In this document: piece by piece, positions 32,553-41,012 of the stretch
Numbering within the stretch: position 1 is the stretch's first letter
Layout: each line of letters opens with the position of its first letter
Source of the DNA: an uncultured Selenomonadales bacterium
GTDB taxonomy: Bacteria; Bacillota; Negativicutes; DSM-1736; Dendrosporobacteraceae
DNA length: 64,000 nucleotides
Direction: 5' to 3'
NCBI GenBank assembly: GCA_946407015.1
Contig: CAMJML010000005.1
Span: forward strand, 124,001-188,000
Notes under the pieces: model-generated
Databases searched by the model: none
Told to the model about the DNA's origin: nothing
What the model saw: only the letters and a program-made list of their open reading frames with translations
Position numbers and translations under genes: made by a program

Positions 32553-32600
32553 AAGCTTTTGAGAGAGTGTAACTTTTACGCTCTTTCAAAAGCTTTTTTT
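32553..32600 (+). terminator. Long hairpin terminator in leader (possible attenuator)
   Basis: AAGCTTTTGAGAGAG (32553-32567) pairs with CTCTTTCAAAAGCTT (about 32581-32595); the stem extends inward through GTGTAA/TTTACG wobbles, and T residues follow to 32600. It lies just downstream of the promoter at 32493, so it must be read through to express the binding-protein gene, unless it only ends transcripts from pgeF. A second weak stem (32602-32627) follows. Confidence 0.75.
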
Positions 32601-32713
32601 GCAAATTAGAGCTTTTTTGCTAATTTCCTTTAGGAGGTGAGAGGGCACACGGGAGTTATATAGTAAGTCGTTAGCGAAAGCCATTTACAAAGTATATCGA
32701 GGGGGAGAAAAAG

Positions 32714-33886
32714 TTGAGACAAAATCGAATCAAATTATTTAGCTTATTGGTTGTTTTTAGCATGATCGCCACTCTAGTAGCAGGATGCGGCGGTGGCGGC
32801 TCAAGTTCCAATGAAGTGAAAATTGGGGTCGTTTATGAACTGACTGGTAATACGGCAAGTTTCGGTACATCTGCTGCAAATGGCGCTAAATTAGCATTTA
32901 AAGAAATTAACGCTAAAGGCGGCGTGTTAGGTAAACAAATTCAAACTGTTGTTGCCGATAATAAAGGTGAACCTTCTGAATCTTCCAATGCTATGACAAA
33001 GGTCATTACGCAAGATAAAGTTGTAGCAGTAACTGGTTTTACTACCAGCTCTAACGGGATTGCTGCATCTACTGTTGCTGAAGCCAATAAAATTCCATTT
33101 GTAGCTGCTGCTACAACCAATCCTAAAGTTACCATTGATGAAAAAACCGGAAAAGCTAAAGATAATGTCTTCCGGGTATGCTTTATTGATCCATTCCAAG
33201 GTACTGTAGGTGCTAATTTCGCACTAAACAGCTTAAAAGCTAAAAATGCTGCAATTATGATTGATAACTCCAGTGACTATAGCAAAGGTCTTTCTCAGTT
33301 CTTTAAAGAAGCCTTCGCTAAAGGCGGCGGTACTATCGTAGCGGAAGAAGCTTATTTGCAAAAAGATCAAGACTTTAAAACGTTGTTGACAAAGATCAAA
33401 GCTCTGAATCCTGAAATGATTTATGTACCTGGCTATTATGAAGAAGTTGGTAAAATTGCAAAACAAGCCCGTGAGTTGGGGATTACAGTACCTATCGTAG
33501 GTGGCGACGGTTGGGATTCACCTAAATTAGTAGAAATCGCTGGTGCCGAAGCGCTGAATAATACTTTCTTTACAAATCACTACTCTGTTGAAGATCAAAG
33601 CCCAGCTTCAAAAGCTTTTGTAGATGCGTATACGAAAGAATATGGTCAAGCACCTGATGCAATGGCTGTATTGGGTTATGATGCCGCTTATGTTTTAGTA
33701 GATGCCATCAAACGTGCAAACAGCACTGAGCCAGCCAAGATTCGCGAAGCACTGGCTGTTACGAAAGACTTCCAAGCTGTAACCGGTTCTTTAACGCTTA
33801 ATGATAAGCATGATGCGGTTAAAAGTGCTGTAATCATTGAGTTCAAAGGCGGAAAACAAGTTTATAAAGAAACTGTAAAACCATAA
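32714..33886 (+). CDS. ABC transporter substrate-binding lipoprotein, branched-chain amino acid type
   Basis: A 390-aa lipoprotein. TTG 32714 follows GAGGGGGAG; the signal peptide ends in the lipobox LVAGC and a Gly/Ser linker. The mature part is a Leu/Ile/Val-binding (LivJ-like) periplasmic-binding fold: KIGVVYELTGNTASFGTSAA at the start, AVTGFTTSSNGIAASTVAEA and FFTNHYSVEDQSPASKAFVD later. No permease or ATPase genes are nearby, so partners must be encoded elsewhere. The next genes handle proline, which hints at an amino-acid ligand, but this is not shown. Confidence 0.9.
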   Translation: MRQNRIKLFSLLVVFSMIATLVAGCGGGGSSSNEVKIGVVYELTGNTASFGTSAANGAKLAFKEINAKGGVLGKQIQTVVADNKGEPSESSNAMTKVITQDKVVAVTGFTTSSNGIAASTVAEANKIPFVAAATTNPKVTIDEKTGKAKDNVFRVCFIDPFQGTVGANFALNSLKAKNAAIMIDNSSDYSKGLSQFFKEAFAKGGGTIVAEEAYLQKDQDFKTLLTKIKALNPEMIYVPGYYEEVGKIAKQARELGITVPIVGGDGWDSPKLVEIAGAEALNNTFFTNHYSVEDQSPASKAFVDAYTKEYGQAPDAMAVLGYDAAYVLVDAIKRANSTEPAKIREALAVTKDFQAVTGSLTLNDKHDAVKSAVIIEFKGGKQVYKETVKP

Positions 33887-33900
33887 GTTCATGTATATGG

Positions 33901-33936
33901 AAAATTGGGTAGAGAACTTCTCTACCCAATTTTTTT
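33901..33936 (+). terminator. Rho-independent terminator
   Basis: 33901-33915 pairs with 33919-33933 over 15 bp, loop ACT, ending in a T run. Confidence 0.9.
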
Positions 33937-33957
33937 ATTCATGCCAGATTATTACTA

Positions 33958-33987
33958 TTGTCAAATCAACCTTTCTTCCTCTATAAT
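33958..33987 (+). promoter_or_regulatory. Putative sigma-A promoter of the sigma-54 activator gene
   Basis: TTGTCA (33958-33963) and TATAAT (33982-33987) with an 18-bp spacer. A TGTCA/TGACA inverted repeat (33993-34008) overlaps the predicted transcription start and may be an operator. Confidence 0.65.
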
Positions 33988-34014
33988 AAAAGTGTCAATA
34001 AACTGACATAAAGC

Positions 34015-34064
34015 AAAGATGCTTATTACAGAAGGGGTTTTTCTGTGATGGAGCATCTTTTTTT
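34015..34064 (+). terminator. Hairpin terminator in leader of the activator gene
   Basis: AAAGATGC (34015-34022) pairs with GCATCTTT (34053-34060), with an inner ACAGAA/TTCTGT stem, then T residues to 34064. It lies between the promoter at 33958 and the start codon at 34091, so it would attenuate the gene. Confidence 0.72.
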
Positions 34065-34090
34065 ATTTATATTTATTAGGAGGGACAGCT

Positions 34091-35572
34091 ATGACTGGCT
34101 TGAATATCGACACTTCTCCTGTTCAGCACTTTCTCGAAAGTCAGCAACCAGAAAAGGTCGTTGAACTGTTTGGACAGCTACTGCTCAATCATCAGATTTT
34201 ACAAGCACGGTTTGATGCACTGTTGAATACGATTGACGAAGCTATCTGTATCATTGATGATTCTGACCGAGTTGTAGTATGGAATAACTTGGCTGAACAT
34301 TTATATGGCATTACAGCCCAGGAGATCATCAATAAGCCGATAGAGCAATTCTTTTCAAATTTATTGTTAACCAAAGTCATGAAAGAATGGAAAACAGTAC
34401 ATGAGCAACATCATACACCCTGTCCGGATAAACATGTCCTAATCAATGCCAGGCCTGTTAAATTAGCCGGCCAAGTGATTGGGGGAGTCTGCGCTGAAAA
34501 AGATATTACCGAAGTGGTAAGATTGCACGAAAAGTTGTCCCAAACTCATGAAGAAGTCGAATCATTAAAGCAGGAGCTCGGTAAAATCAACATACAGTCT
34601 GATAGTTTTTCTACAATTTATGGACATAGTGCCTCGATTTGTGACGCGGTCAGTGTTGCCAGGAGAGTGGCGTCTACCAATGTGCCTGTGTTACTGCGAG
34701 GGGAAAGTGGCACAGGTAAGGAGTTATTTGCGAAAGCCATTCATCAAGCAAGTGGTGTTGCAGGGCCATTTGTTGCCATTAATTGTGGTGCCATATCGGC
34801 CAGTCTATTTGAAAGTGAGTTATTTGGTTACCAACCAGGTGCCTTTACCGGAGCGGATCGTAATGGTAAGGTGGGCCTATTGGAACAGGCCCATGGTGGA
34901 ACTGTGCTATTGGATGAATTAGGTGATATGCCCAAAGAAATGCAGGTCAAATTACTCAGGACCTTGCAAGAAAAAAGTATTTATCGGGTGGGAGGCAATA
35001 AACCGGTTGCTATTGATGTGCGTTTTATTGCAGCTACTCATCGTAATTTAGAAGACATGATTGCAAAAGGAGAATTCCGCGAAGATTTGTATTATCGGCT
35101 TAATGTTGTATCCATCTCATTACCGTCATTACGAGACAGGATGGATGATATTCCGGAACTTGTGCATCGCGGAATTAACTATTTTGCGCATAGCCACAAC
35201 AAAAAAATTACGAAAGTTGATCCCGAATTGATGGCCGCATTACTTCAATACTCATGGCCGGGCAATATTCGCGAATTGTTTAATGTGCTAGAACGCTTAG
35301 TAATCTTGGCTGACAACAGTCTTTTAACAATGGATAATTTACCGAATACATTTAGACGCTCCGCACTGATGGGACAATCCTTTTCACATCACGAGGAAGA
35401 GATCAACCTGATGAAAACAACAAGCCATGTCGAGAAGGAAATGATTTTGGTTGCTTTAGCGGAGGCTCAATCTAATAAAGCGATTGCTGCTAAAAAGTTA
35501 GGAATTCCTCGAAGTACACTATACTACAAAATGCGTAAACTAGGCATTGTGTGTCAGGAATTAGACGCATGA
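34091..35572 (+). CDS. Sigma-54-dependent activator with PAS domain
   Basis: A 493-aa enhancer-binding protein. An N-terminal PAS domain (about residues 40-150; TIDEAICIIDDSDRVVVWNN) probably senses a small molecule. The AAA+ domain (about 175-400) has Walker A GESGTGKELFA, the sigma-54 contact loop GAFTGA, Walker B GTVLLDELGDMP and the ATHRNLEDM sensor. A Fis-type helix-turn-helix ends the protein (NKAIAAKKLGIPRSTLYYKM). GGAGGGA precedes ATG 34091. It lies upstream of an operon with a perfect -24/-12 promoter and is its likely activator. Confidence 0.93.
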   Translation: MTGLNIDTSPVQHFLESQQPEKVVELFGQLLLNHQILQARFDALLNTIDEAICIIDDSDRVVVWNNLAEHLYGITAQEIINKPIEQFFSNLLLTKVMKEWKTVHEQHHTPCPDKHVLINARPVKLAGQVIGGVCAEKDITEVVRLHEKLSQTHEEVESLKQELGKINIQSDSFSTIYGHSASICDAVSVARRVASTNVPVLLRGESGTGKELFAKAIHQASGVAGPFVAINCGAISASLFESELFGYQPGAFTGADRNGKVGLLEQAHGGTVLLDELGDMPKEMQVKLLRTLQEKSIYRVGGNKPVAIDVRFIAATHRNLEDMIAKGEFREDLYYRLNVVSISLPSLRDRMDDIPELVHRGINYFAHSHNKKITKVDPELMAALLQYSWPGNIRELFNVLERLVILADNSLLTMDNLPNTFRRSALMGQSFSHHEEEINLMKTTSHVEKEMILVALAEAQSNKAIAAKKLGIPRSTLYYKMRKLGIVCQELDA

Positions 35573-35628
35573 CGTCAGAAAGTTGACATGTTGATTAGCT
35601 TATAGTAGATAGTAAAGAGAGCGAATGA

Positions 35629-35645
35629 AGAACATTGTATGTTCT
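35629..35645. promoter_or_regulatory. Inverted repeat, candidate activator binding site
   Basis: AGAACAT-TGT-ATGTTCT is a perfect 7-3-7 inverted repeat centred about 115 bp upstream of the -12 element, the usual distance for an upstream activating sequence of a sigma-54 promoter. Confidence 0.6.
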
Positions 35646-35737
35646 GATTCTCAAGATAGGCTTAAAATGATTCGAATTAACCATAGTATAGAAGAGTCAA
35701 CTGTTTAATTGATCAAGGAATTTCATAAAAACCAATG

Positions 35738-35754
35738 TTGGCATGATTTTTGCA
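35738..35754 (+). promoter_or_regulatory. Sigma-54 (-24/-12) promoter of the proline operon
   Basis: TTGGCATGATTTTTGCA matches TTGGCAYG-N4-TTGCW; the GG (35740-35741) and GC (35752-35753) are 10 bp apart, the strict requirement for sigma-54. The first gene starts 27 bp after the element. Confidence 0.92.
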
Positions 35755-35780
35755 TAAGTACTATGCAGGAGGTGCTTACG

Positions 35781-36086
35781 ATGCGAATTACTGATCATCC
35801 TATATTAGAATTTACAAACAAAACGAAGGTATTGTTTGTTTTTAATGGCCAGCCAATAGAAGGTGTGGCCGGAGAGCCGATTGCCGCGGCTTTGCATGCA
35901 GCCGGTGTAAAAGTATTGCGTCACAGTCATGCTCATCATCGCCCACGTGGTCTGTTTTGTGCAATTGGCAACTGTTCATCCTGTCTGATGATTGTTGATG
36001 GTATTCCTAATGTCCGGGTTTGCGTAGAGCCGCTTCGTGCCGGTATGTCGGTAGAAACGCAGGCAGGAAAGGGGAAGATCATATGA
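35781..36086 (+). CDS. [2Fe-2S] subunit of a proline-dehydrogenase-type complex
   Basis: A 101-aa Fer2_4-type protein with the cluster motif CAIGNCSSC and a fourth Cys in VRVC. Such small subunits accompany amino-acid dehydrogenases of the HcnABC/OoxAB/D-hydroxyproline or archaeal dye-linked L-proline dehydrogenase type. AGGAGG precedes ATG 35781; the open frame extends to 35709, before the promoter, so the longer form is excluded. Its stop overlaps the next start (ATGA). Confidence 0.88.
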   Translation: MRITDHPILEFTNKTKVLFVFNGQPIEGVAGEPIAAALHAAGVKVLRHSHAHHRPRGLFCAIGNCSSCLMIVDGIPNVRVCVEPLRAGMSVETQAGKGKII

Positions 36087-37171
36087 TGGAGATAGAACTT
36101 TTAGTGATTGGAGCGGGGCCGGCCGGGTTAATGGCAGCTTTGCATGCGGCTGAGGCCGGAGCAGGAGTGCTGCTGATTGAGCGCTCCGATCGGTTGGGCG
36201 GACAACTGATTAAGCAAACACATAAATTCTTCGGTTCAAAAGCGGAATACGCCGGAGAACGGGGAATCGATATTGCAGCAAAATTAATTGATGCTTGTGA
36301 AAAAACAAAAACCATTACCATTTGGAAAAATACTCCCGTTTTGGGGATTTATCCGGACGGGGTTGTGACCGCTTTACATCAAGAAAAATTTTGCACGATC
36401 AAGCCAGCCAAAGTGATTGTGGCAACCGGAGCCGCTGAAAAAACCATGGCGTTTCCGAATAATGATTTGCCGGGAATTTATGGGGCTGGTGCAGTTCAAA
36501 CCCTAATGAATGTCCACGGTGTATTGCCCGCAAAACGGATCTTAATGGTGGGGGCGGGGAATATCGGAGTCATTGTTGCCTATCAATTGCTGCAAGCCGG
36601 AGTGGAAGTCGCCGGTGTGGTGGAGGCAAGTCCGCAGGTTGGAGGCTATCATGTTCATGCGGCAAAGCTGCAGCGGCATGGTGTGCCCATTTATACTTCT
36701 CACTCGGTAAAAGCTGCACATGGCGATCCATTTCTTGAAGGGGTAACTATATGCAAATTGGACAAAGACTGGCAGCCAATTGCTGGCAGCGATCAATATA
36801 TTGAAGTAGATGGATTGTGTTTGGCTGTAGGATTGAGTCCGCTGACCGAACTGCTGTGGCAAGCGGGCTGTGATATGAAATATGTTGCTGAGTTGGGGGG
36901 CTATGTACCCGTGCGCAACGGCAACCTGCAAACAACAGAAGAGCACATCTTTGTTGCAGGTGATGTTTCCGGAGTTGAAGAAGCATCGGCAGCCATGGTT
37001 GAAGGCAAATTAGCCGGAATGTATATTGCAGCGTTGCTTGGTTATCAAACTGCAAATTACGAACCTGAATTGCAATTGGCGAGAGAACAATTAGCGGCTC
37101 TGCGATCAGGCCCTGCCGGTGAAAAGATTCGCAATGGTTTAAGCAAAGTGCTTTGTAGGGAGGTTGGGTAA
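36083..37171 (+). CDS. FAD/NAD(P)-dependent oxidoreductase subunit
   Basis: A 362-aa flavoprotein with an N-terminal FAD dinucleotide fold (LLVIGAGPAGLMAALHAAEA), a second nucleotide fold (ILMVGAGNIGVIVAYQLLQA) and the late FAD motif VFVAGDVSGVEEAS-like (HIFVAGDVSGVEEASAAMVE). It corresponds to the alpha subunit of HcnB/OoxA/PDH-alpha complexes that passes electrons from the substrate-oxidising subunit. ATG 36083 overlaps the previous stop by 4 bp; the longer frame inside the previous gene is a shadow. Confidence 0.9.
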   Translation: MMEIELLVIGAGPAGLMAALHAAEAGAGVLLIERSDRLGGQLIKQTHKFFGSKAEYAGERGIDIAAKLIDACEKTKTITIWKNTPVLGIYPDGVVTALHQEKFCTIKPAKVIVATGAAEKTMAFPNNDLPGIYGAGAVQTLMNVHGVLPAKRILMVGAGNIGVIVAYQLLQAGVEVAGVVEASPQVGGYHVHAAKLQRHGVPIYTSHSVKAAHGDPFLEGVTICKLDKDWQPIAGSDQYIEVDGLCLAVGLSPLTELLWQAGCDMKYVAELGGYVPVRNGNLQTTEEHIFVAGDVSGVEEASAAMVEGKLAGMYIAALLGYQTANYEPELQLAREQLAALRSGPAGEKIRNGLSKVLCREVG

Positions 37172-37623
37172 TGGAACATCAAGCCCATGCAAAATTAGGA
37201 GCAGGACCAACAGCCGTATTTGAATGTTTGCAGCGTATCCCCTGCAATCCCTGCGCCGATGCCTGTCCGCGCGGAGCCATTACTGTGAAAGAAATCAATG
37301 ACTGTCCAACACTAGATGTTGATCGATGTAATGGCTGTGGAATCTGCATGACACATTGCCCGGGATTATCCATTTTTGTTGTGGATCTTCAATATAGTCC
37401 AGAGGCAGCGTTAGTAAAAATTCCTTATGAATTTTCTCCACTACCGGTACAAGATGAGCAAGTTGATGCACTGAACCGCCAGGGAGATTATGTTGGCGAT
37501 GCTCGAGTCATCAGGGTGCAAAAATCGTCGAATAAAACGCATATTATTTGGCTGGCAGTACCGAAAGAGTTGGCGATGGAAGTCCGTAATCTTCGCCTGA
37601 GAAAGGAGCCGTTCCATGACTAA
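37171..37623 (+). CDS. Ferredoxin-like [4Fe-4S] subunit
   Basis: A 150-aa protein. Residues about 20-70 hold CNPCADACP and the canonical CNGCGICMTHCPG, so at least one, perhaps two, [4Fe-4S] clusters. The C-terminal half (about 75-150) has no cysteines and is of unknown fold. Stop and start of adjacent genes overlap (TAATG), implying tight coupling within the complex. Probably an electron carrier between the flavin subunits. Confidence 0.87.
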   Translation: MEHQAHAKLGAGPTAVFECLQRIPCNPCADACPRGAITVKEINDCPTLDVDRCNGCGICMTHCPGLSIFVVDLQYSPEAALVKIPYEFSPLPVQDEQVDALNRQGDYVGDARVIRVQKSSNKTHIIWLAVPKELAMEVRNLRLRKEPFHD

Positions 37624-37891
37624 TGATACCATTATCTGTCGTTGTGAAGATATTACCTTAGGAGAAATCCGTGCGCAAATCGCTCAAGGCAAACATACTT
37701 TAGAAGAAATTAAACGGGCTTGCCGTGCTGGTATGGGTCCTTGTCAAGGCCGCACCTGCTCGCTCTTAATTGCCAACGAAATTGCGAAAGCAACGGGTAA
37801 GAATGTTGCCGATATTCCGCTTTCGCAGGTTCGTCCACCAACTGCGCCAATCAAAATGGCGTCTTTGCTGGGAGGGAAAAAACATGATTAA
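37616..37891 (+). CDS. BFD-like [2Fe-2S] subunit
   Basis: A 91-aa protein with ICRCEDITLGEI and RAGMGPCQGRTCSLL, giving the CxC...CxxxxC pattern of the bacterioferritin-associated ferredoxin-like (BFD) domain, which is often fused to or found beside alpha subunits of HcnABC-type dehydrogenases. It overlaps the genes on both sides by 8 bp, so the operon is translationally coupled. Confidence 0.9.
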   Translation: MTNDTIICRCEDITLGEIRAQIAQGKHTLEEIKRACRAGMGPCQGRTCSLLIANEIAKATGKNVADIPLSQVRPPTAPIKMASLLGGKKHD

Positions 37892-39032
37892 GTCAGCAGA
37901 TGTCGTTGTTATCGGCGGTGGAGTTATCGGCTGCTCGACAGCATACAATTTAGCCAAGCTGGGAGCTGGCAAGGTTGTTGTGTTGGAAAAAAGCTATCTG
38001 GCAAGTGGGGCTACCGGCCGCTGCGGCGCTGGAATGAGAATGCAGTGGGGGACTGAAACCAACTGCTTATTAGCCCGGGAAAGTGTAAAAATGCTGTCCA
38101 ATCTGGCAGAACGTCTGGATGTTGATGTGGACATTGAATTTACCCAAAATGGTTATTTGTTATTGGCGTATGGAGATAAGATGGAATCTCAATTCAAAAA
38201 AAACCTTGTTTTGCAACATTCTTTAGGGATTCCGTCACGCTGGGTATCGCCTGAAGAAGCGAGGGATATTGTTCCTTTCTTAAATACGCAGGATATGCGT
38301 GGAGCCACTTATTGTGCAGAAGACGGTCATTGCAATCCATTCAAGGTTACTGAGGCTTATGCTCAGGCTGCAAAGAACCTGCAAGTCGAGGTCTATACCG
38401 ATACGGAAGTTCAAGGCATTGTTGCAAAAAATGGACAAATCTCTGCGGTACGAACAAACCGGGGAGATATTCAAACAGATACGATAGTGAATGCGGCGGG
38501 CGGATATGCAAAAACAGTTGGCCGGATGGCAGGAATTGAGTTGCCTATTTTTCCTGAACGCCATGAAATCCTTGTTACAGAACCGGTTGAACCGACCATG
38601 GGACCTATGGTGATGAGCTTTTATCATAATTTATATTGTCAGCAAAGTCCGCATGGCAGCTTTATCATGGGGATTGGCCATCCTGATGAGCCTGAAGGCT
38701 TTGATATTCGTTCAACCTGGCAGTTCCTGCAGGATATGGCCAACCGGTTAGTTAGCATTTTGCCGCCATTAGCCGGCTTGAATGTCATCAGACAATGGGC
38801 TGGGTTATATGATATGTGTCCGGACCGTACACCTATATTGGGTAACAGCCCGCAATTAGAGCGTTTTTTCACCGCTGCTGGGTTTAGCGGACATGGATTT
38901 ATGATTTCGCCCATTACAGGTCAGTTGATGGCTGAGATGATTTTAGGTAAACCAACAACATTCCCAATTCAAATGTTTGATGCCGGAAGATTTGAGCGCG
39001 GCGAATTGTTTGTGGAACCATCCGTCGTATAA
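37884..39032 (+). CDS. FAD-dependent amino-acid dehydrogenase (proline dehydrogenase beta type)
   Basis: A 382-aa DAO-family flavoprotein: DVVVIGGGVIGCSTAYNLAK, then SGATGRCGAGMRMQWG near the flavin, and ...GFSGHGFMISPITGQLMAEM at the C-terminus. It resembles the catalytic beta subunit of PDH1/HcnC/D-hydroxyproline dehydrogenase. Because a P5C dehydrogenase gene follows, and no hydroxyproline deaminase, L-proline is the likeliest substrate. ATG 37884 follows GGGAGGG; the upstream frame overlaps the BFD gene and is not used. Confidence 0.87.
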   Translation: MIKSADVVVIGGGVIGCSTAYNLAKLGAGKVVVLEKSYLASGATGRCGAGMRMQWGTETNCLLARESVKMLSNLAERLDVDVDIEFTQNGYLLLAYGDKMESQFKKNLVLQHSLGIPSRWVSPEEARDIVPFLNTQDMRGATYCAEDGHCNPFKVTEAYAQAAKNLQVEVYTDTEVQGIVAKNGQISAVRTNRGDIQTDTIVNAAGGYAKTVGRMAGIELPIFPERHEILVTEPVEPTMGPMVMSFYHNLYCQQSPHGSFIMGIGHPDEPEGFDIRSTWQFLQDMANRLVSILPPLAGLNVIRQWAGLYDMCPDRTPILGNSPQLERFFTAAGFSGHGFMISPITGQLMAEMILGKPTTFPIQMFDAGRFERGELFVEPSVV

Positions 39033-39099
39033 GCGTGCATACGCCCAATCTCTCTTCGGATGAATGATCTGATTGTCTACAATATAAGGAGGAATTTGA

Positions 39100-40731
39100 A
39101 TGAGTAATGGATACTTCCAAATTAAATCCCCGGTTAATGAGCCTGTTAAGGAGTACCTTCCAGGATCACCTGAAAAAGCTGCATTGAAAGCCGAACTTGA
39201 ACGCCAATTGGCTACTCCGGTTGAAGTACCGATTATTATTGGCGGAAAAGAGTTTAAGACAGAGAAGAAAGCAAAAATTGTTTGTCCCCATGATCATCAA
39301 AAGGTACTCGGTGAATACTATATTGCCGGCGAAAAAGAGCTTCTTATGGCCATTGAAGCGTCGGAAGCGGCTAAAGCTGAGTGGGAAAGCATGCCCTGGG
39401 AACATAGAGCAACCATATTCTTAAAAGCAGCCGATTTATTAACCAAAAAATATCGTGCCAAATTACTAGCTTCCTGCATGCTTGGGCAAAGTAAAAATGT
39501 CTATCAAGCAGAAATTGATGTTATCTGCGAGCTGGCCGATTTCCTGCGTTTCAATACGTACTATGTGCAGGAGATCTATAAACAACAGCCGAATAACTCG
39601 GATGGGGTGTGGAATCGCGTTGAATACCGTGCTCTTGACGGTTTTGTGGCGGCGATCACGCCATTTAACTTTACGGCAATTGGCGGCAATTTGGCAACGT
39701 CCCCAGCCATGGCAGGTAATACGGTCTTGTGGAAGCCGTCTTCAACAGCCATTCTATCCAATTATTATGTGATGCAAATTCTTGTAGAGGCAGGATTGCC
39801 GGCTGGTGTTATTAACTTCGTCCCTTGCCGCGGTGTGGATTTTGGCAAACATGTAATCAATCATCCTAAAATGGCTGGATTCCATTTTACCGGCTCAACT
39901 GCAGTATTTAATGAAATTTGGCGTCAAGTGGGGCAAAATATTGATCAATATATTACTTATCCTCGCCTGGTAGGCGAAACCGGCGGTAAAGACTTTATTT
40001 TTGCCCATGAATCGGCGGATGTTGAAGCGCTTGCTTGCGCAATTGTGCTCGGGGCTTTCGAGTATCAAGGACAAAAATGCTCGGCAGCATCCCGTGCTTA
40101 TATTCCAGAGAGCTTATGGGGTGAATTAAAAGTTCGACTGGAAGCAGAGATTAGCAAGATAAAAATGGGCAATGTTTGTGATTTTACAAATCTTATGAAT
40201 GCCGTAATTGATCAAAATTCGTTTAATAATATTAAAAGCTATCTTGAATATGCCCGGGAATCGAAAGAGGCTGAAATTATTATCGGCGGTGGCTGCGATG
40301 ATCGTATTGGTTATTTCGTAGAGCCTACCGTGATTCTGGCAAAATCACCGACGTTTAAAACGATGGTAGAAGAAATCTTTGGTCCGGTTATCACGATCTA
40401 TGTTTATCCAAATGACCAGTTGGATGAAACACTAAAACTATGTGATACTGCAACCATCTATGGGTTAACAGGTTCGGTATTTGCTCAGGATCGTGCTGCG
40501 GTGATAAAAATAGCCAAGGCATTAGATCATGCGGCCGGTAATTTTTATATCAACGATAAACCTACCGGTGCGGTTGTTGGTCAGCAGCCATTTGGTGGAA
40601 GCCGTGCATCGGGAACAAATGATAAAGCCGGAAGTGCTATTAACCTATATCGCTGGATGAGCCAGCGCTCCATCAAAGAAACGTTGCTTCCCCGTACTGT
40701 TTTGAATTATCCTTATATGTCGGAGAAATAG
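39100..40731 (+). CDS. pruA: L-glutamate gamma-semialdehyde (P5C) dehydrogenase
   Basis: A 543-aa aldehyde dehydrogenase. The long N-terminus, the FNFTAIGGNLATSPAMAGNT motif, the catalytic Cys in EYQGQKCSAASRAYIP, the general-base Glu in VGETGGKDF and the ending GGSRASGTNDKAG are those of the 1-pyrroline-5-carboxylate dehydrogenase (PutA-C/RocA) family. It oxidises the product of proline dehydrogenase to glutamate with NAD+. AAGGAGG precedes ATG 39100. It is the last gene of the sigma-54 operon; a terminator follows. Confidence 0.94.
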   Translation: MSNGYFQIKSPVNEPVKEYLPGSPEKAALKAELERQLATPVEVPIIIGGKEFKTEKKAKIVCPHDHQKVLGEYYIAGEKELLMAIEASEAAKAEWESMPWEHRATIFLKAADLLTKKYRAKLLASCMLGQSKNVYQAEIDVICELADFLRFNTYYVQEIYKQQPNNSDGVWNRVEYRALDGFVAAITPFNFTAIGGNLATSPAMAGNTVLWKPSSTAILSNYYVMQILVEAGLPAGVINFVPCRGVDFGKHVINHPKMAGFHFTGSTAVFNEIWRQVGQNIDQYITYPRLVGETGGKDFIFAHESADVEALACAIVLGAFEYQGQKCSAASRAYIPESLWGELKVRLEAEISKIKMGNVCDFTNLMNAVIDQNSFNNIKSYLEYARESKEAEIIIGGGCDDRIGYFVEPTVILAKSPTFKTMVEEIFGPVITIYVYPNDQLDETLKLCDTATIYGLTGSVFAQDRAAVIKIAKALDHAAGNFYINDKPTGAVVGQQPFGGSRASGTNDKAGSAINLYRWMSQRSIKETLLPRTVLNYPYMSEK

Positions 40732-40748
40732 CTTTTAATAGCTCTCAT

Positions 40749-40775
40749 AAAAGCCGTCCTTGTGGCGGCTTTTTT
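40749..40775 (+). terminator. Terminator of the proline operon
   Basis: AAAAGCCG (40749-40756) pairs with CGGCTTTT (40766-40773), with CC/GG inside past a bulge, and a T6 run. The following 40776-41012 contains no gene I can support. Confidence 0.88.
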
Positions 40776-41012
40776 CCATTAATGAGTCGTTAACAAACTA
40801 ACTCGTTATTGCATGACCGCTTAGGGATAACCTCGGTTTCTAGTTAACATTTTAAAAGGTTTTGATTTTTGAGAAGCAAGGGAGGTTTTATAAATTTACT
40901 TTGTTTTTAACAGGAGATCAGATTGGATCAATATTTTTTTATGTTGAGGATAAGCTATTAGAGGAAAATTATGTTTATTCGCGAATACTATCCATATTAA
41001 TGGAGGGTTCAT

